This document shows positions 1 to 7,986 of a stretch of 64,000 nt of DNA, piece after piece; the first letter of the stretch is position 1; every line of letters starts with the position of its first letter. Made by a program: the position numbers and the translations under genes. This stretch comes from CAVVSD01 sp963757125. Its GTDB lineage: Bacteria; Actinomycetota; Thermoleophilia; Solirubrobacterales; Solirubrobacteraceae. Below the pieces are notes generated by a model that saw only the letters and a program-made list of their open reading frames with translations, was not told where the DNA came from and made no database searches. The stretch is from contig CAVWQP010000005.1 of assembly GCA_963757125.1 (NCBI GenBank), positions 248,001 through 312,000 on the forward strand, written 5' to 3'.

Positions 1-561
1 TACGCGCAGTTCGCCCCCGCCCACGACGTCGCCGTGCTGGTCTCCGGCAGCGTGGATCCCTCGGACATGCGCGCGCGCTACCGCACGCCGGTCGAACTGG
101 GTTGGCACCGCGCGGCTCGCTTCGACCACGACTTCATCGGGCGCGAGGCACTCGAGGCGGAGGTTGCCGACCCCAAGCGGACGATCGTCACGCTGCGGTG
201 GAACCCGGAGGACGTCATCGACATCTACGCCTCCCTGCTCCGTCCCGGCGAGGAGTACAAGACGCTGGACCTCCCCACGCACCCGCACTCGCGAGGCGTC
301 CACGCCCACGCCGATCACGTCCTGAAGGACGGGGCCCCGGTCGGCATCTCCTCGGGCACGATCTACAGCTACTACTACCGCGAGGTCATCTCGCACTGCG
401 TGATCGATCGCGGACTGGCGGAGATCGGCACCGAGGTCACCGTCCGGTGGGGCGACTTCGGCGCCGCCATCAAGGACGTCCGCGCGACCATCGCCCGCTA
501 CCCGTACCTCGATCTGGAGCCCAATCAGACCTACGACCTGAGCCAGGTCCCGTCCGGCTAG
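1..561 (+). CDS. Aminomethyltransferase-family protein (O-demethylase-like), 3' part only
   Basis: The gene runs in from the left edge; 186 codons of the C-terminal part are visible, ending at a TAG. The sequence matches the C-terminal half of the GcvT/aminomethyltransferase fold, which in the LigM/DesA and related enzymes uses tetrahydrofolate to take a methyl group from methoxylated aromatics. The recognisable parts are the segment around ELGWHRAARFDHDFIGREAL and the C-terminal barrel with GTIYSYYYREVISHCVID. The tetrahydrofolate-binding N-terminal part is outside the window, so the substrate cannot be read. Neighbouring ring-cleavage dioxygenases and MetE-like proteins make aromatic O-demethylation the likeliest role, but a plain GcvT-like or DMSP-demethylase-like role is possible. 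Confidence 0.75.
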   Translation, partial: YAQFAPAHDVAVLVSGSVDPSDMRARYRTPVELGWHRAARFDHDFIGREALEAEVADPKRTIVTLRWNPEDVIDIYASLLRPGEEYKTLDLPTHPHSRGVHAHADHVLKDGAPVGISSGTIYSYYYREVISHCVIDRGLAEIGTEVTVRWGDFGAAIKDVRATIARYPYLDLEPNQTYDLSQVPSG

Positions 562-612
562 CGCCGCGCTCGCGAGCGGACAGACGCCTCGGGTCCCGGG
601 CGCCCATCGCGT

Positions 613-1602
613 TCAGCCCTTCGCGATGATGCCCTCGATCATCTCGTCGCTGCGACCCACCATGCCAGGCGGGATCTCCGCCATGTACACCGCGGGGAGG
701 CCGATCTCCGTCCGGTAGGTGTTGTTGGGCCCCTCCTCGAAGCGCCAGACGACGGGCTCCCAGTCGGGCACGTAGTTGCGGTAGCCGCCCGAGTTGAGCT
801 CGTAGCGCAGGCCCGCCGGGTCACGGAAGTACAGGTAGTTCTGCTCGCCGATGCCGTGCTGGCCGGGCCCGAAGTCGACGTCGTGGCCATGTTCGATGAG
901 GAACGTCGCGCCCTGCGTGACGTCATGGTTCGTCTCGACCCAGAACGCGACGTGGTGCAGACGACCCGCCTTGCCCTCACGGTCCAGGATGAAGCCGAAG
1001 TCGTGGGACTTCTCGTTGCAGCTCGCCAGGCCGAGGAACCAGGGGGAGTCCCCTCCCTGGGAGACGCCGCCCATGACCCGGAAGTCCAAGACGTCGCCGT
1101 GCCAGACCGTCGCGGCCCGGACGTCCGGAGCGGTCACGGTGACGTGGTCCAGGATGCGCACGCCGATGCCCCGCGACGGCGCGCGTTGCGGCCGCTCCGG
1201 GAACGGCGATTCCTCGCCGGGGGGCACGATGGCGCGATCGACCTCCCAGAAGAGCTCCTCGGGGTGCCCGCCCGGGCCGATGTACCGATAGGCGCGGCCG
1301 TGGCCGAACGACGAGTCGATCCACTCGCCCTGGACGCCCGCAGCCTCCACCGAAGCGACGGCGGCGTCGAGCTGCTCGGCGTTCCAGGACCGGAAGGCCG
1401 CGTGGCCCAGCGCCGGCTCTGCGGCGGCGGTCAGGACGAGGCTGTAGGCGTAGTAGTCGCCCCAGCAGCGCAGGTAGACGGAGTCGCCCTCCTCCCCGAC
1501 GACGTCGAGCCCCAGGATGTCCCGCGCGAACGCGACGGACTCCTCGGGCTTGTGCGTCAGCAACTCGACGTGCGACAGCATGGACAACGGTCGATGCGGC
1601 AT
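613..1602 (-). CDS. VOC-family extradiol ring-cleavage dioxygenase (catechol 2,3-dioxygenase-like)
   Basis: A 329-residue protein with two tandem VOC (betaalphabetabetabeta) modules, the usual length for a type I extradiol dioxygenase. The second module holds the Fe(II) ligands His153 (LDHVTV), His217 (RLHHVAFW) and Glu268 (RYELNSGG). Enzymes of this family open catechols next to the hydroxyl pair with O2 in the cytoplasm. The ATG start has a strong GGAGGAG site about 8 bases upstream. A copy of the shared palindromic operator lies 15-37 bp upstream of the start, so the gene appears to be its own transcription unit in the aromatic regulon. The exact catechol substrate cannot be told. Confidence 0.88.
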   Translation of the reverse strand: MPHRPLSMLSHVELLTHKPEESVAFARDILGLDVVGEEGDSVYLRCWGDYYAYSLVLTAAAEPALGHAAFRSWNAEQLDAAVASVEAAGVQGEWIDSSFGHGRAYRYIGPGGHPEELFWEVDRAIVPPGEESPFPERPQRAPSRGIGVRILDHVTVTAPDVRAATVWHGDVLDFRVMGGVSQGGDSPWFLGLASCNEKSHDFGFILDREGKAGRLHHVAFWVETNHDVTQGATFLIEHGHDVDFGPGQHGIGEQNYLYFRDPAGLRYELNSGGYRNYVPDWEPVVWRFEEGPNNTYRTEIGLPAVYMAEIPPGMVGRSDEMIEGIIAKG

Positions 1603-1616
1603 GAGAATCTCCTCCG

Positions 1617-1639
1617 AACGAAACGGTGCGTATCGTACA
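1617..1639 (-). promoter_or_regulatory. Operator site A of the shared aromatic regulon
   Basis: Read on the minus strand, TGTACG-ATACGCAC-CGTTTC is an imperfect inverted repeat with an 8-bp spacer. It matches site D (GATACG-GAACGCAC-CGTATC) at about 15 of 20 positions, including the spacer bases ACGCAC. It ends only 15 bp before the dioxygenase start, overlapping where a promoter -10 or the leader would be, as expected for a repressor of TetR type. Confidence 0.55.
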
Positions 1640-1669
1640 GCTATCTGCTGCTTCGCGCCACCCGCGGCG

Positions 1670-2830
1670 TCATCCCCAGATCCGCTCCGCGGTCCCGACG
1701 AGAAGCTCGAGCTTGCGCCACTGAGCCTCGTGGTCGATGACGTTGCCGTCTGGCCGGTCGTCGTGGCCGGTCGTCAGCGCGGAGGCGAAGCCGCACTGCG
1801 GCGAGATCGCCAGCTGCTCGATCGGGATGTGCTGCGAGGCCCGCTCGACCGTGGCCAGGATGCCCTCGGGCGACTCGAGCTCGGAGTGACGGGTGCTGAC
1901 GACGCCGAGCACGACCGTCGGACCACCGGGCGGGACCCGTTCGAGCGCGGCGTAGTCGGCGGCCGTCCGCTCGACGTGGCCGTCCCACTCCAGCGTGAAG
2001 CGCTTGTACGGCAGCGCGAAGAACGCCTCGCCGAGCTCACCGAGATGGTCGTGCGGGGTCAGATACCGCGAGGCGTAGTTGCCACGGCATTGGTGCAGGC
2101 AGGTGACGACCTCGTCGGACAGCCCCTCCACGACGCGCCGGTCCGCTTCGAGCATGCGCTCGAGCAGCGCGTCGAGATCGATTCCCTTCGCCCGCACGAC
2201 CTGACCGAGCGGCGACGCCGACAGCATCATGTACCCGGAGACATCGAACTGCACGTACGTGGCGCCGGCCGCGATCGCATCGTCCACGAGGCTGCGCAGG
2301 ACGCCGACCAGGCTCTCCGCCGCATCGTCGGGCGATTCGTAGCCGGCGAAGCCTGATCCGACCGCCGCGCTGGCGACCAGGAAGGACGCCGTCGGGAACG
2401 ACACCTTCACGACCCGGTCCGTCAGTCCGCGCACGAAGGCGGCCTCACGGGCGGCCGGGCTGTCGATCTTGGTGACCCGGCCCCTGATGGCGACCGGTCC
2501 CTCGTGCTCGACGATGCTGCCGTCGTCGCCGCGGAACTGCAACGAGCTCTGACTCGGGGCCAGGCCGTCGACTGCGTCGAAGAACGAGTTGAAGTACATG
2601 AGGCGACGGAACTCCCCGTCGGTCACGACCTCGAGCCCGATCGATTCCTGCCTCGCCACCACCCGACGGATGGCATCGTCCTCGAGGTCGCGCAAGCGCG
2701 TGAGATCCTTGGCCCGCTCCTCGGCCAGCAACGCCGTGTGGCCGGGCTCGTAGGTGCGATGCACCTCCTCGAGCAGCGCCTTCGGTCGTTGCAGACTGCC
2801 GATGTGGTCGGCCCGGATCTGTGGGCTCAC
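1670..2830 (-). CDS. MetE-like (cobalamin-independent methionine synthase family) protein 1
   Basis: A 386-residue single-barrel protein related to the C-terminal half of MetE, about half the length of a full MetE. The zinc-site residues of MetE are all in place: His246 and Cys248 (CLHQCRG), Glu281 (FTLEWDG) and Cys346 (SPQCGF). This suggests a zinc-activated thiol as methyl acceptor. The GTG start was chosen because it overlaps the stop of the upstream VOC gene as GTGA and has an AGGAGAGG site in front; longer in-frame starts would overlap that gene by 200 bp. It is the last gene of a hydroxylase-VOC-MetE operon. A role in moving methyl groups released from aromatics is inference; methionine synthesis is the alternative. 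Confidence 0.8.
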   Translation of the reverse strand: MSPQIRADHIGSLQRPKALLEEVHRTYEPGHTALLAEERAKDLTRLRDLEDDAIRRVVARQESIGLEVVTDGEFRRLMYFNSFFDAVDGLAPSQSSLQFRGDDGSIVEHEGPVAIRGRVTKIDSPAAREAAFVRGLTDRVVKVSFPTASFLVASAAVGSGFAGYESPDDAAESLVGVLRSLVDDAIAAGATYVQFDVSGYMMLSASPLGQVVRAKGIDLDALLERMLEADRRVVEGLSDEVVTCLHQCRGNYASRYLTPHDHLGELGEAFFALPYKRFTLEWDGHVERTAADYAALERVPPGGPTVVLGVVSTRHSELESPEGILATVERASQHIPIEQLAISPQCGFASALTTGHDDRPDGNVIDHEAQWRKLELLVGTAERIWG

Positions 2831-3411
2831 GTGCCTCTCCTCGTCCGCGTCTGAGTGCCGCGAACCGACGCGAGCTTCCGGCGCAGGTAGGACTCGAGGT
2901 CGAAGCGCTCGAGGTCCAGGTCGTACTCGATCGGCACGAATGGCCGACTGCGTCCGTCCCAGCCGATCTGGTCCTGATCCCAGTACAGCTCCACCGTGTT
3001 GCCGTCGGGATCGCTCGTGTAGAACCGGAGTTGCCAACCCGGCCCGCCCAGGCGGGCCTCGACTGGGAGCCCGCGCCGCTTCACGGCGCGATAGGCGTGC
3101 AGCAGATCGTCGAAGGACGCGAGCTCGAACGCCAGGTGATGCACTCCGGCTGCCCGTGCGCCCGCTGCCGGATCGCGGGGGCGGAAGATCGAGACGCAGT
3201 GGTGATCGGTCCCGCAGCGCAACCAGACGCCTTCGGCGACCGGGCGGTTCTCGGGGTAGACGAGGCGGTCGGACACCTCGAGTCCGAGCACGCCGGCGTA
3301 GAAGTCGATCGCCGCGTCGAGATCGGTCGCCGTCAGCCCCAGATGGCCCAGGCGGCTGACGGTGATGCGGTCACTCTCAACCTGCACGATCGGTGCCGTC
3401 GGCGGCTTCAC
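2827..3411 (-). CDS. Single-domain VOC-family protein (dioxygenase-like)
   Basis: A 194-residue protein with two VOC repeats in one compact module. The probable metal ligands are His23 (LGHLGL), His92 (GVHHLAFE) and Glu141 (NTVELYWD). This is the catechol 2,3-dioxygenase/glyoxalase superfamily; the short length resembles small extradiol dioxygenases and metal-dependent isomerases. The GTG start sits 9 bp after the stop of the FAD hydroxylase gene with a GGGGAGG site between, and the 3' end overlaps the MetE-like gene by 4 bp, so the three are translationally linked. It probably acts on the hydroxylase product, but whether it is a dioxygenase or an isomerase cannot be decided. Confidence 0.78.
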   Translation of the reverse strand: MKPPTAPIVQVESDRITVSRLGHLGLTATDLDAAIDFYAGVLGLEVSDRLVYPENRPVAEGVWLRCGTDHHCVSIFRPRDPAAGARAAGVHHLAFELASFDDLLHAYRAVKRRGLPVEARLGGPGWQLRFYTSDPDGNTVELYWDQDQIGWDGRSRPFVPIEYDLDLERFDLESYLRRKLASVRGTQTRTRRGT

Positions 3412-3420
3412 GGCCTCCCC

Positions 3421-4938
3421 TCAGCCCGCCGTCGGGATCGTCTCGACGGCGTAGGCACGCCAGCGGCCGAGCAGCTCGTGCAGACCCTCGGCGTCGTTCG
3501 CCGTCCCGAGCAGGTAGCGATCGGGACGAACGACCAGCGCGCGCGGTGAGCCGTGCCGCTCGAGCAGCCGCCGCACCTCCTCCAGTGGCTCGCTGAAGAC
3601 GTGCATGAGCTCCTCGTCCTCGAGGAGCACCCGATCCGCCGCCGGGAGCTCGGCCAGGAGCGCAGGGTCGGCCGCGACGAGGAAGCGCCAGCCCGTGATG
3701 TCGTCGAGGCGTGTCCCGTCCGCCAGGACAGCCTGCGCCGAGCGGACCGCCGGCGAGCGCTCGCCCACGTCGTCGCCGTGCAGACCGGGACCGAGCGGCG
3801 GCGTCGGCGTGCCCGGTGGCTCCGGGTTCGCCAGCATGTACGCGTCGCGCTTGGCGGCCACCTCGGGATCGAGCGTGTTCATCATCTGCGAGATCTCCGT
3901 GGCGATGTGGATCCATGCCGCGGCGTGCGCCCGCCGCTCCGGCTCGTAGGTGTCCAGCAGGTCCTCGCGCGCCCGTCCATGCAGCACCGCGGCCAGCTTC
4001 CACCCGAGGTTGACCGCGTCGCGGATGCCGGAGCACAGCCCTTGGCCGTGCAACGGAGGCTGGAGGTGCGCGGCGTCGCCCGCCAGGAAGATCCGGTCGC
4101 GCCGCCACGGCAGCGCCAGCAGGGAGCGGAAGTTGTAGACGGCAGCGCGCTCGAGCTCCACGTCCTCGGGTGCGACGAAACGCCCGAGCAGCGGCCAGAC
4201 GCCCTCGCTCGACGCGATCTGGTCCTCGTCGTCGCTCTCGAGCAGCATGATCTCCCAGCGGTGGCGTCCGTGACCCTTGGGCACGTAGATGTGCGGGCGC
4301 GACGTCCAGCAGTAGCCCACGAGCGCCTCCGGAAGCCCGAGGTCGCGCTTCTCGAGCACGTCGATCACGAGCCAGAGCTGGCTGGGGGCCAGCTGCTCCC
4401 AGGTCGCGCCGATGGCCGGGCGCGTGAACGACGTCGCACCGTCGCAGCCGACGACGTAGCGGGCGGTGACGCTCCCCTCCTCGCCGGTGTCGACGGCGCG
4501 GCAGCCGAGCCGCACGGCGTCGGGGGACTGCTCGATCGCCGTCACCTCGGTTCCGTAGCGCACCTCCGCACCGAGCTCGGCCATCCGCCGGCAGAGGATG
4601 TCCTCCACCTGCGGCTGGTGGAACAGGTAGGTCTCCCCCCACCCCTGGTCGGTGTTGTCGCTGTGGCCGCCTCCCATGAGGAGCTGACCGGCTTCGTTGA
4701 AGAACTCGGCGCCCGTCATGCGAGTCAGGACCGCGCCCATCCGGTCGGCCAGCCCCATGCCCTGGTAGAGACGCATCACCTCGTCGTCCATGGCGACCGC
4801 CCGCGGCGTGCTGTAGATGCCGGTCTCCCGCTCGAGGGCCACGCTGCGCACGCCATGCTGACCGAGGACGATCGACAGGACCTCCCCGACCGGCCCGCAG
4901 CCGACGATCGCAACGTCGTAGTCCGGCTGACGACTCAT
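3421..4938 (-). CDS. FAD-dependent aromatic hydroxylase, MhpA/PheA-like
   Basis: A 505-residue class A flavoprotein monooxygenase. The three flavin signatures are visible: the Rossmann motif GCGPVG at 13-18, the GCDG (DG) motif at 164-167 and GDAAH in FLAGDAAHLQPP at 287-291, followed by a C-terminal thioredoxin-like tail seen in MhpA-type enzymes. These enzymes use NAD(P)H and O2 to hydroxylate a phenol to a catechol. The ATG at 4938 was chosen over the GTG one codon upstream because the GGAGGAG site leaves it better spacing. It heads an operon with the VOC and MetE-like genes and diverges from an SDR gene; operator site B lies between them. Confidence 0.87.
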   Translation of the reverse strand: MSRQPDYDVAIVGCGPVGEVLSIVLGQHGVRSVALERETGIYSTPRAVAMDDEVMRLYQGMGLADRMGAVLTRMTGAEFFNEAGQLLMGGGHSDNTDQGWGETYLFHQPQVEDILCRRMAELGAEVRYGTEVTAIEQSPDAVRLGCRAVDTGEEGSVTARYVVGCDGATSFTRPAIGATWEQLAPSQLWLVIDVLEKRDLGLPEALVGYCWTSRPHIYVPKGHGRHRWEIMLLESDDEDQIASSEGVWPLLGRFVAPEDVELERAAVYNFRSLLALPWRRDRIFLAGDAAHLQPPLHGQGLCSGIRDAVNLGWKLAAVLHGRAREDLLDTYEPERRAHAAAWIHIATEISQMMNTLDPEVAAKRDAYMLANPEPPGTPTPPLGPGLHGDDVGERSPAVRSAQAVLADGTRLDDITGWRFLVAADPALLAELPAADRVLLEDEELMHVFSEPLEEVRRLLERHGSPRALVVRPDRYLLGTANDAEGLHELLGRWRAYAVETIPTAG

Positions 4939-4978
4939 CACTCCTCCAGTGGCGCCCGAATTCCGCGTCGCCTACGAG

Positions 4979-5000
4979 ACAAACGGGACGTAGCGTATCA
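4979..5000. promoter_or_regulatory. Operator site B of the shared aromatic regulon
   Basis: On the minus strand GATACG-CTACGTCC-CGTTTG has the same half-site and 8-bp spacing as sites C and D. On the plus strand its core AAACGGGACGTAGCGT nearly equals site E (AAACGCGACGTAGCGT). It sits between the divergent hydroxylase (start 4938) and SDR (start 5068) genes and can control both. Confidence 0.55.
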
Positions 5001-5067
5001 TTGGCTGGTCGGCGGCCCCACTTCGAGGGCACGGAACGGCGAGGGACGAGCCCTCGAGGTGGAACCC

Positions 5068-5895
5068 ATGACCGAGCAGCCCATCCCCGGCCCCTTCGAT
5101 CCGCGCGATCGGAGGCTGGCGGACAAACGCGTCCTGATCACCGGCACCGGCAGGGGGCAGGGAGCTGTCGCCCAGGAGCTGTTCGCCAGGCACGGCGCGC
5201 GCGTGATCGGATGCGACCTGCAGCCGGGCGCCGCGGCCGCCACCGCCGCTGCGCTGTCCGCCCAGGGGCTGTCGGCGGAGGGGCACGACGTCGATCTCGC
5301 CGATCCCGATGCAGCACGCACATGGGTCGAGCGCGCGATCGAGACGCTCGGCGGCATCGACGTCCTGTACAACAACGCCTCGGCACCCGCGATCGCGCCC
5401 TTCGCCGAGCTGACGCTCGACCAGTGGCGCTTCACCGTGGTCAACGAGCTCGAGATCGTCTTCACGGTGACGTCGGCCGCGTGGCCCGCGCTGCTCGACG
5501 GCGGCGGAAGCGTCATCAACACCGCGTCCAGCAACGGCTCGTTCGGCATCCCGCTCGGGATGGTGGCGCACGGTGCAGCCAAGGCGGGGGTCCTCGGACT
5601 GACCCGGCAGCTCGCGACCGAGGGCGCGCCGCATCGCGTCCGCGTCAACGCCATCTCGCCCGGCTTCGTCGACACCCCCGCGACGCGCGACATGCCCGAT
5701 CACGTCCGGGACTGGATCGTGCACTCGGTCCACCTGATGCCGGTCACGATCGAGTCCATCGACATCGCCTACTGCGCGCTGTACCTCGCGTCCGACGAGA
5801 GCCGGTTCGTCACCGGCGCCGACTTCCTCGTCGACGCCGGATCCGAAGGCGGTCGCTCGGCGGGCACGGTGCCGCTCGCGCCCGGCCCGGCGTGA
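5068..5895 (+). CDS. Short-chain dehydrogenase/reductase with the catalytic Tyr replaced
   Basis: A 275-residue classical SDR with an N-terminal extension of about 20 residues. The cofactor motif is TGTGRGQG (25-32), the NNAS motif is at 102-105, and the active-site Ser is near 154. Where the family has YxxxK the protein reads HGAAK (168-172), so the catalytic Tyr is His while Lys172 remains. The codon is CAC, one base from TAC. The ATG start has a GAGGTGG site 6 bases upstream. It diverges from the hydroxylase operon across operator B, which ties it to aromatic catabolism, perhaps as a dihydrodiol or alcohol dehydrogenase. The missing Tyr leaves catalysis doubtful. Confidence 0.85.
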   Translation: MTEQPIPGPFDPRDRRLADKRVLITGTGRGQGAVAQELFARHGARVIGCDLQPGAAAATAAALSAQGLSAEGHDVDLADPDAARTWVERAIETLGGIDVLYNNASAPAIAPFAELTLDQWRFTVVNELEIVFTVTSAAWPALLDGGGSVINTASSNGSFGIPLGMVAHGAAKAGVLGLTRQLATEGAPHRVRVNAISPGFVDTPATRDMPDHVRDWIVHSVHLMPVTIESIDIAYCALYLASDESRFVTGADFLVDAGSEGGRSAGTVPLAPGPA

Positions 5896-5902
5896 CGGGC
5901 GC

Positions 5903-7042
5903 TCAGCCGAACAGCTCGCGGGTGGCGAGCTGCGCGCCCTCCACGAGTCGCCGGAGCTTGGTCCACTCGACGCGCGAGTCGATGCGCATGCCGCAGTCGG
6001 TGCCGGCCATGACGTTCTCCTTGCCGACGACCTTCGCGTAGGTCACGAGGCGATCGGCGATCACCTGCGGATGCTCGATCAGGGGCGTGGTGTGGTCGAT
6101 CACCCCCGGCATGACGAACCTCCCGTCCGGGAGCGGGTGGCGCTCGAACGCCCGCCATTCGTGCGTGTGGTTGGCCTTGGCGGCCTCGATCGAGTAGCAC
6201 TGCGCCGGGAACGCGTAGATGAGGTCCAGGACCTCCTCCAGCGGCAGTGCGACGCTGTGCGGGCCCCTCCAGCTGCCCCAGCAGAAGTGCAACCGGATCT
6301 GCTCCTCGGGCAGCCCCTCGATCGTGTCACGCAGCACCTCGATCCGCCACTCGAGGTCCTTGCGGTACGCGGCCAGGTCGGTCCACCGGTCCCACGTCCA
6401 CTCGTCGACGAGGTCCGGGCTGTCGATCTGCAGGATCAGCCCGGCATCCACCACCGCCCGGTAGTAGGGCTTCACGGCCTCGGCCAGCGCGAGCAGGAGC
6501 TGCTGCTCGGAGCCGTAGTGCTCGTCGATGATCCAGCGCGTCAGCCAGCCCGGCGAGAGGAAGCAGTAGAAGAGCTCCTCGTGTCGCTTGCCCTCGGCCG
6601 CCGCCTTGAGCGTCGCGAGGTCCCACTGCAGCAGGTCGAGCCCCCGCGTGCCGATCGGGCCGGTGGCGGCGATCGGCCCGGGGTCGAAGGGCATGTACGG
6701 GTGTGCCTCGTAGTACTCGGCGTACGTCTCCATGTCCTCGTCGGGGACGCCCTTGAGCGCGTCATGCCCGGCGGGAGGCCGCTGCTCCAGGCCGTCGAAC
6801 ATGCTCGGGATCGTGCGCAGCGTCACGCCGGCGTTCAGGTCGCCGTTGTTGATGACGTCGAGACCCACCTCGACCTGCTTGTCGACGATCGCCCGCACGC
6901 CCGCACCGATCGCCTGCTGCCGTCGAGCCGTGTCGTCCGGCGCGATCTCGGCGGGATGCGCCGACTGCATGTGATCGTCGGTGGGCGGGACGAAGAGGCT
7001 GCCCGAATGGCTGGTCAGGATCCGATCCTCGCTGCGCTTCAT
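5903..7042 (-). CDS. MetE-like (cobalamin-independent methionine synthase family) protein 2
   Basis: A 379-residue MetE C-terminal-type barrel, only distantly similar to the other two copies nearby. Zinc-site residues are present: His252 and Cys254 (LHFCWG), Glu286 (YSIEAAK) and Cys350 (GTDCGM). The ATG at 7042 was preferred to a start 13 codons upstream because GGAGGAG precedes it closely and the family N-terminus (RILTSHSGSL) follows. Such proteins in catabolic clusters are usually annotated as methionine synthases II or epoxyalkane:CoM transferase-like enzymes. Operator C lies 48-68 bp upstream and is shared with the divergent hydrolase. The acceptor thiol is unknown. Confidence 0.8.
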   Translation of the reverse strand: MKRSEDRILTSHSGSLFVPPTDDHMQSAHPAEIAPDDTARRQQAIGAGVRAIVDKQVEVGLDVINNGDLNAGVTLRTIPSMFDGLEQRPPAGHDALKGVPDEDMETYAEYYEAHPYMPFDPGPIAATGPIGTRGLDLLQWDLATLKAAAEGKRHEELFYCFLSPGWLTRWIIDEHYGSEQQLLLALAEAVKPYYRAVVDAGLILQIDSPDLVDEWTWDRWTDLAAYRKDLEWRIEVLRDTIEGLPEEQIRLHFCWGSWRGPHSVALPLEEVLDLIYAFPAQCYSIEAAKANHTHEWRAFERHPLPDGRFVMPGVIDHTTPLIEHPQVIADRLVTYAKVVGKENVMAGTDCGMRIDSRVEWTKLRRLVEGAQLATRELFG

Positions 7043-7089
7043 GCGTGGCTCCTCCTCGACGGCGCCGGCCGCGGGCGCCATGGCGAACC

Positions 7090-7110
7090 GATACGAGACG
7101 AAGCGTATAC
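7090..7110. promoter_or_regulatory. Operator site C of the shared aromatic regulon
   Basis: GATACG-AGACGAAG-CGTATA is an inverted repeat with 6-bp arms (one mismatch) and an 8-bp spacer. It lies in the divergent region between MetE-like gene 2 and the alpha/beta hydrolase gene, 48-68 bp and 83-103 bp from their respective starts. Confidence 0.6.
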
Positions 7111-7192
7111 TTTACTGGGCAACGCGCTGTCCACCATCGGCCCGACGCGCGCGTCCCGACGGACAGCCGGCCACGCGGGAGGGGGCACGTCA

Positions 7193-7945
7193 TTGCGTCA
7201 GGCAGGAGTTTGGCTCGAGGTCCGCGGCGCGGGTGACCCGCTGCTCGTGCTGCTGCACGGGCTCAACGCCACCGCCGGCGTATGGGAGCCATTCGATGCC
7301 GTCGTTGCCGGCGACTGGCCCGGTCGTCGCATGCTCATCGACCTCCCGGGGCACGGGCTGTCCGATCCGCTGCCCGAGTACTCGTTCGGCGTGGTCGCCG
7401 CGCAGGTCGCGAGCGCGATCGGCCGCGTTTCCGCGCCGGTGACGGTGGTCGGGCACTCGATGGGCGGCGTGGTCGCGCTGATGCTGGCGACCGGCTGGTT
7501 CGGCATCCCGGTCGCGCACGTGCTTGCGGTCGGCGTGAAGATCGACTGGACCGAGGAGGAGCTCGCGGCCGCGGCCGGCACGCGCGACCGCCAGGTCAAG
7601 TGGTACGACAGCCACGACGAAGCCGAGGCGCGCTTCGTCCGGCTTGCCGGCGTCGGTCTCGCGGCGGCGTCGGACCCGCCGCTGCTCGCTCGCGGGGTGC
7701 GGTCGGCTCGGGCCGGATTCCGAGTCGCAGCGGACCCGCGTGCGGCATCGATCGGTGCGCCGCCGCTGCGGGCCCTGATGCTGTCGGCCACCGCTTCGGT
7801 GCGGCTTGCCTGCGGCGAGTTGGACACGATGGTTCACGTGGAACGGCTTCGGCACTTCGACCCCGGGGCCCGCGTCGTCGCAGGCTGCGGGCACAACGCG
7901 CACATCGAGAACCCCACGGCGCTCGCGAAGCTCCTCGATCCGTGA
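7193..7945 (+). CDS. Alpha/beta hydrolase
   Basis: A 250-residue alpha/beta-hydrolase fold protein. The oxyanion-hole segment LLHGLN is near 20-25, the nucleophile elbow GHSMGG puts Ser89 at the active site, and the acid and base are probably the Asp in CGELDT and His234 in GCGHNAHIENP. In ring-cleavage pathways such enzymes hydrolyse the C-C bond of the meta-cleavage product or release ester and lactone intermediates. A TTG start at 7193 is proposed because no ATG or GTG lies in frame before the conserved region and GGGAGGGGG precedes it by 8 bases. It shares operator C with MetE-like gene 2. Confidence 0.8.
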   Translation: MRQAGVWLEVRGAGDPLLVLLHGLNATAGVWEPFDAVVAGDWPGRRMLIDLPGHGLSDPLPEYSFGVVAAQVASAIGRVSAPVTVVGHSMGGVVALMLATGWFGIPVAHVLAVGVKIDWTEEELAAAAGTRDRQVKWYDSHDEAEARFVRLAGVGLAAASDPPLLARGVRSARAGFRVAADPRAASIGAPPLRALMLSATASVRLACGELDTMVHVERLRHFDPGARVVAGCGHNAHIENPTALAKLLDP

Positions 7946-7986
7946 TCCCGGGCGGGGTGTGAGGTGAGCCGCCGGCGCCGATGGGC

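Noticed and set aside
3553..5067. Plus-strand extension giving a 780-residue protein ending in the SDR
   Set aside because: The first 500 codons are antisense of the FAD hydroxylase. The SDR has its own ATG and ribosome site at 5068.
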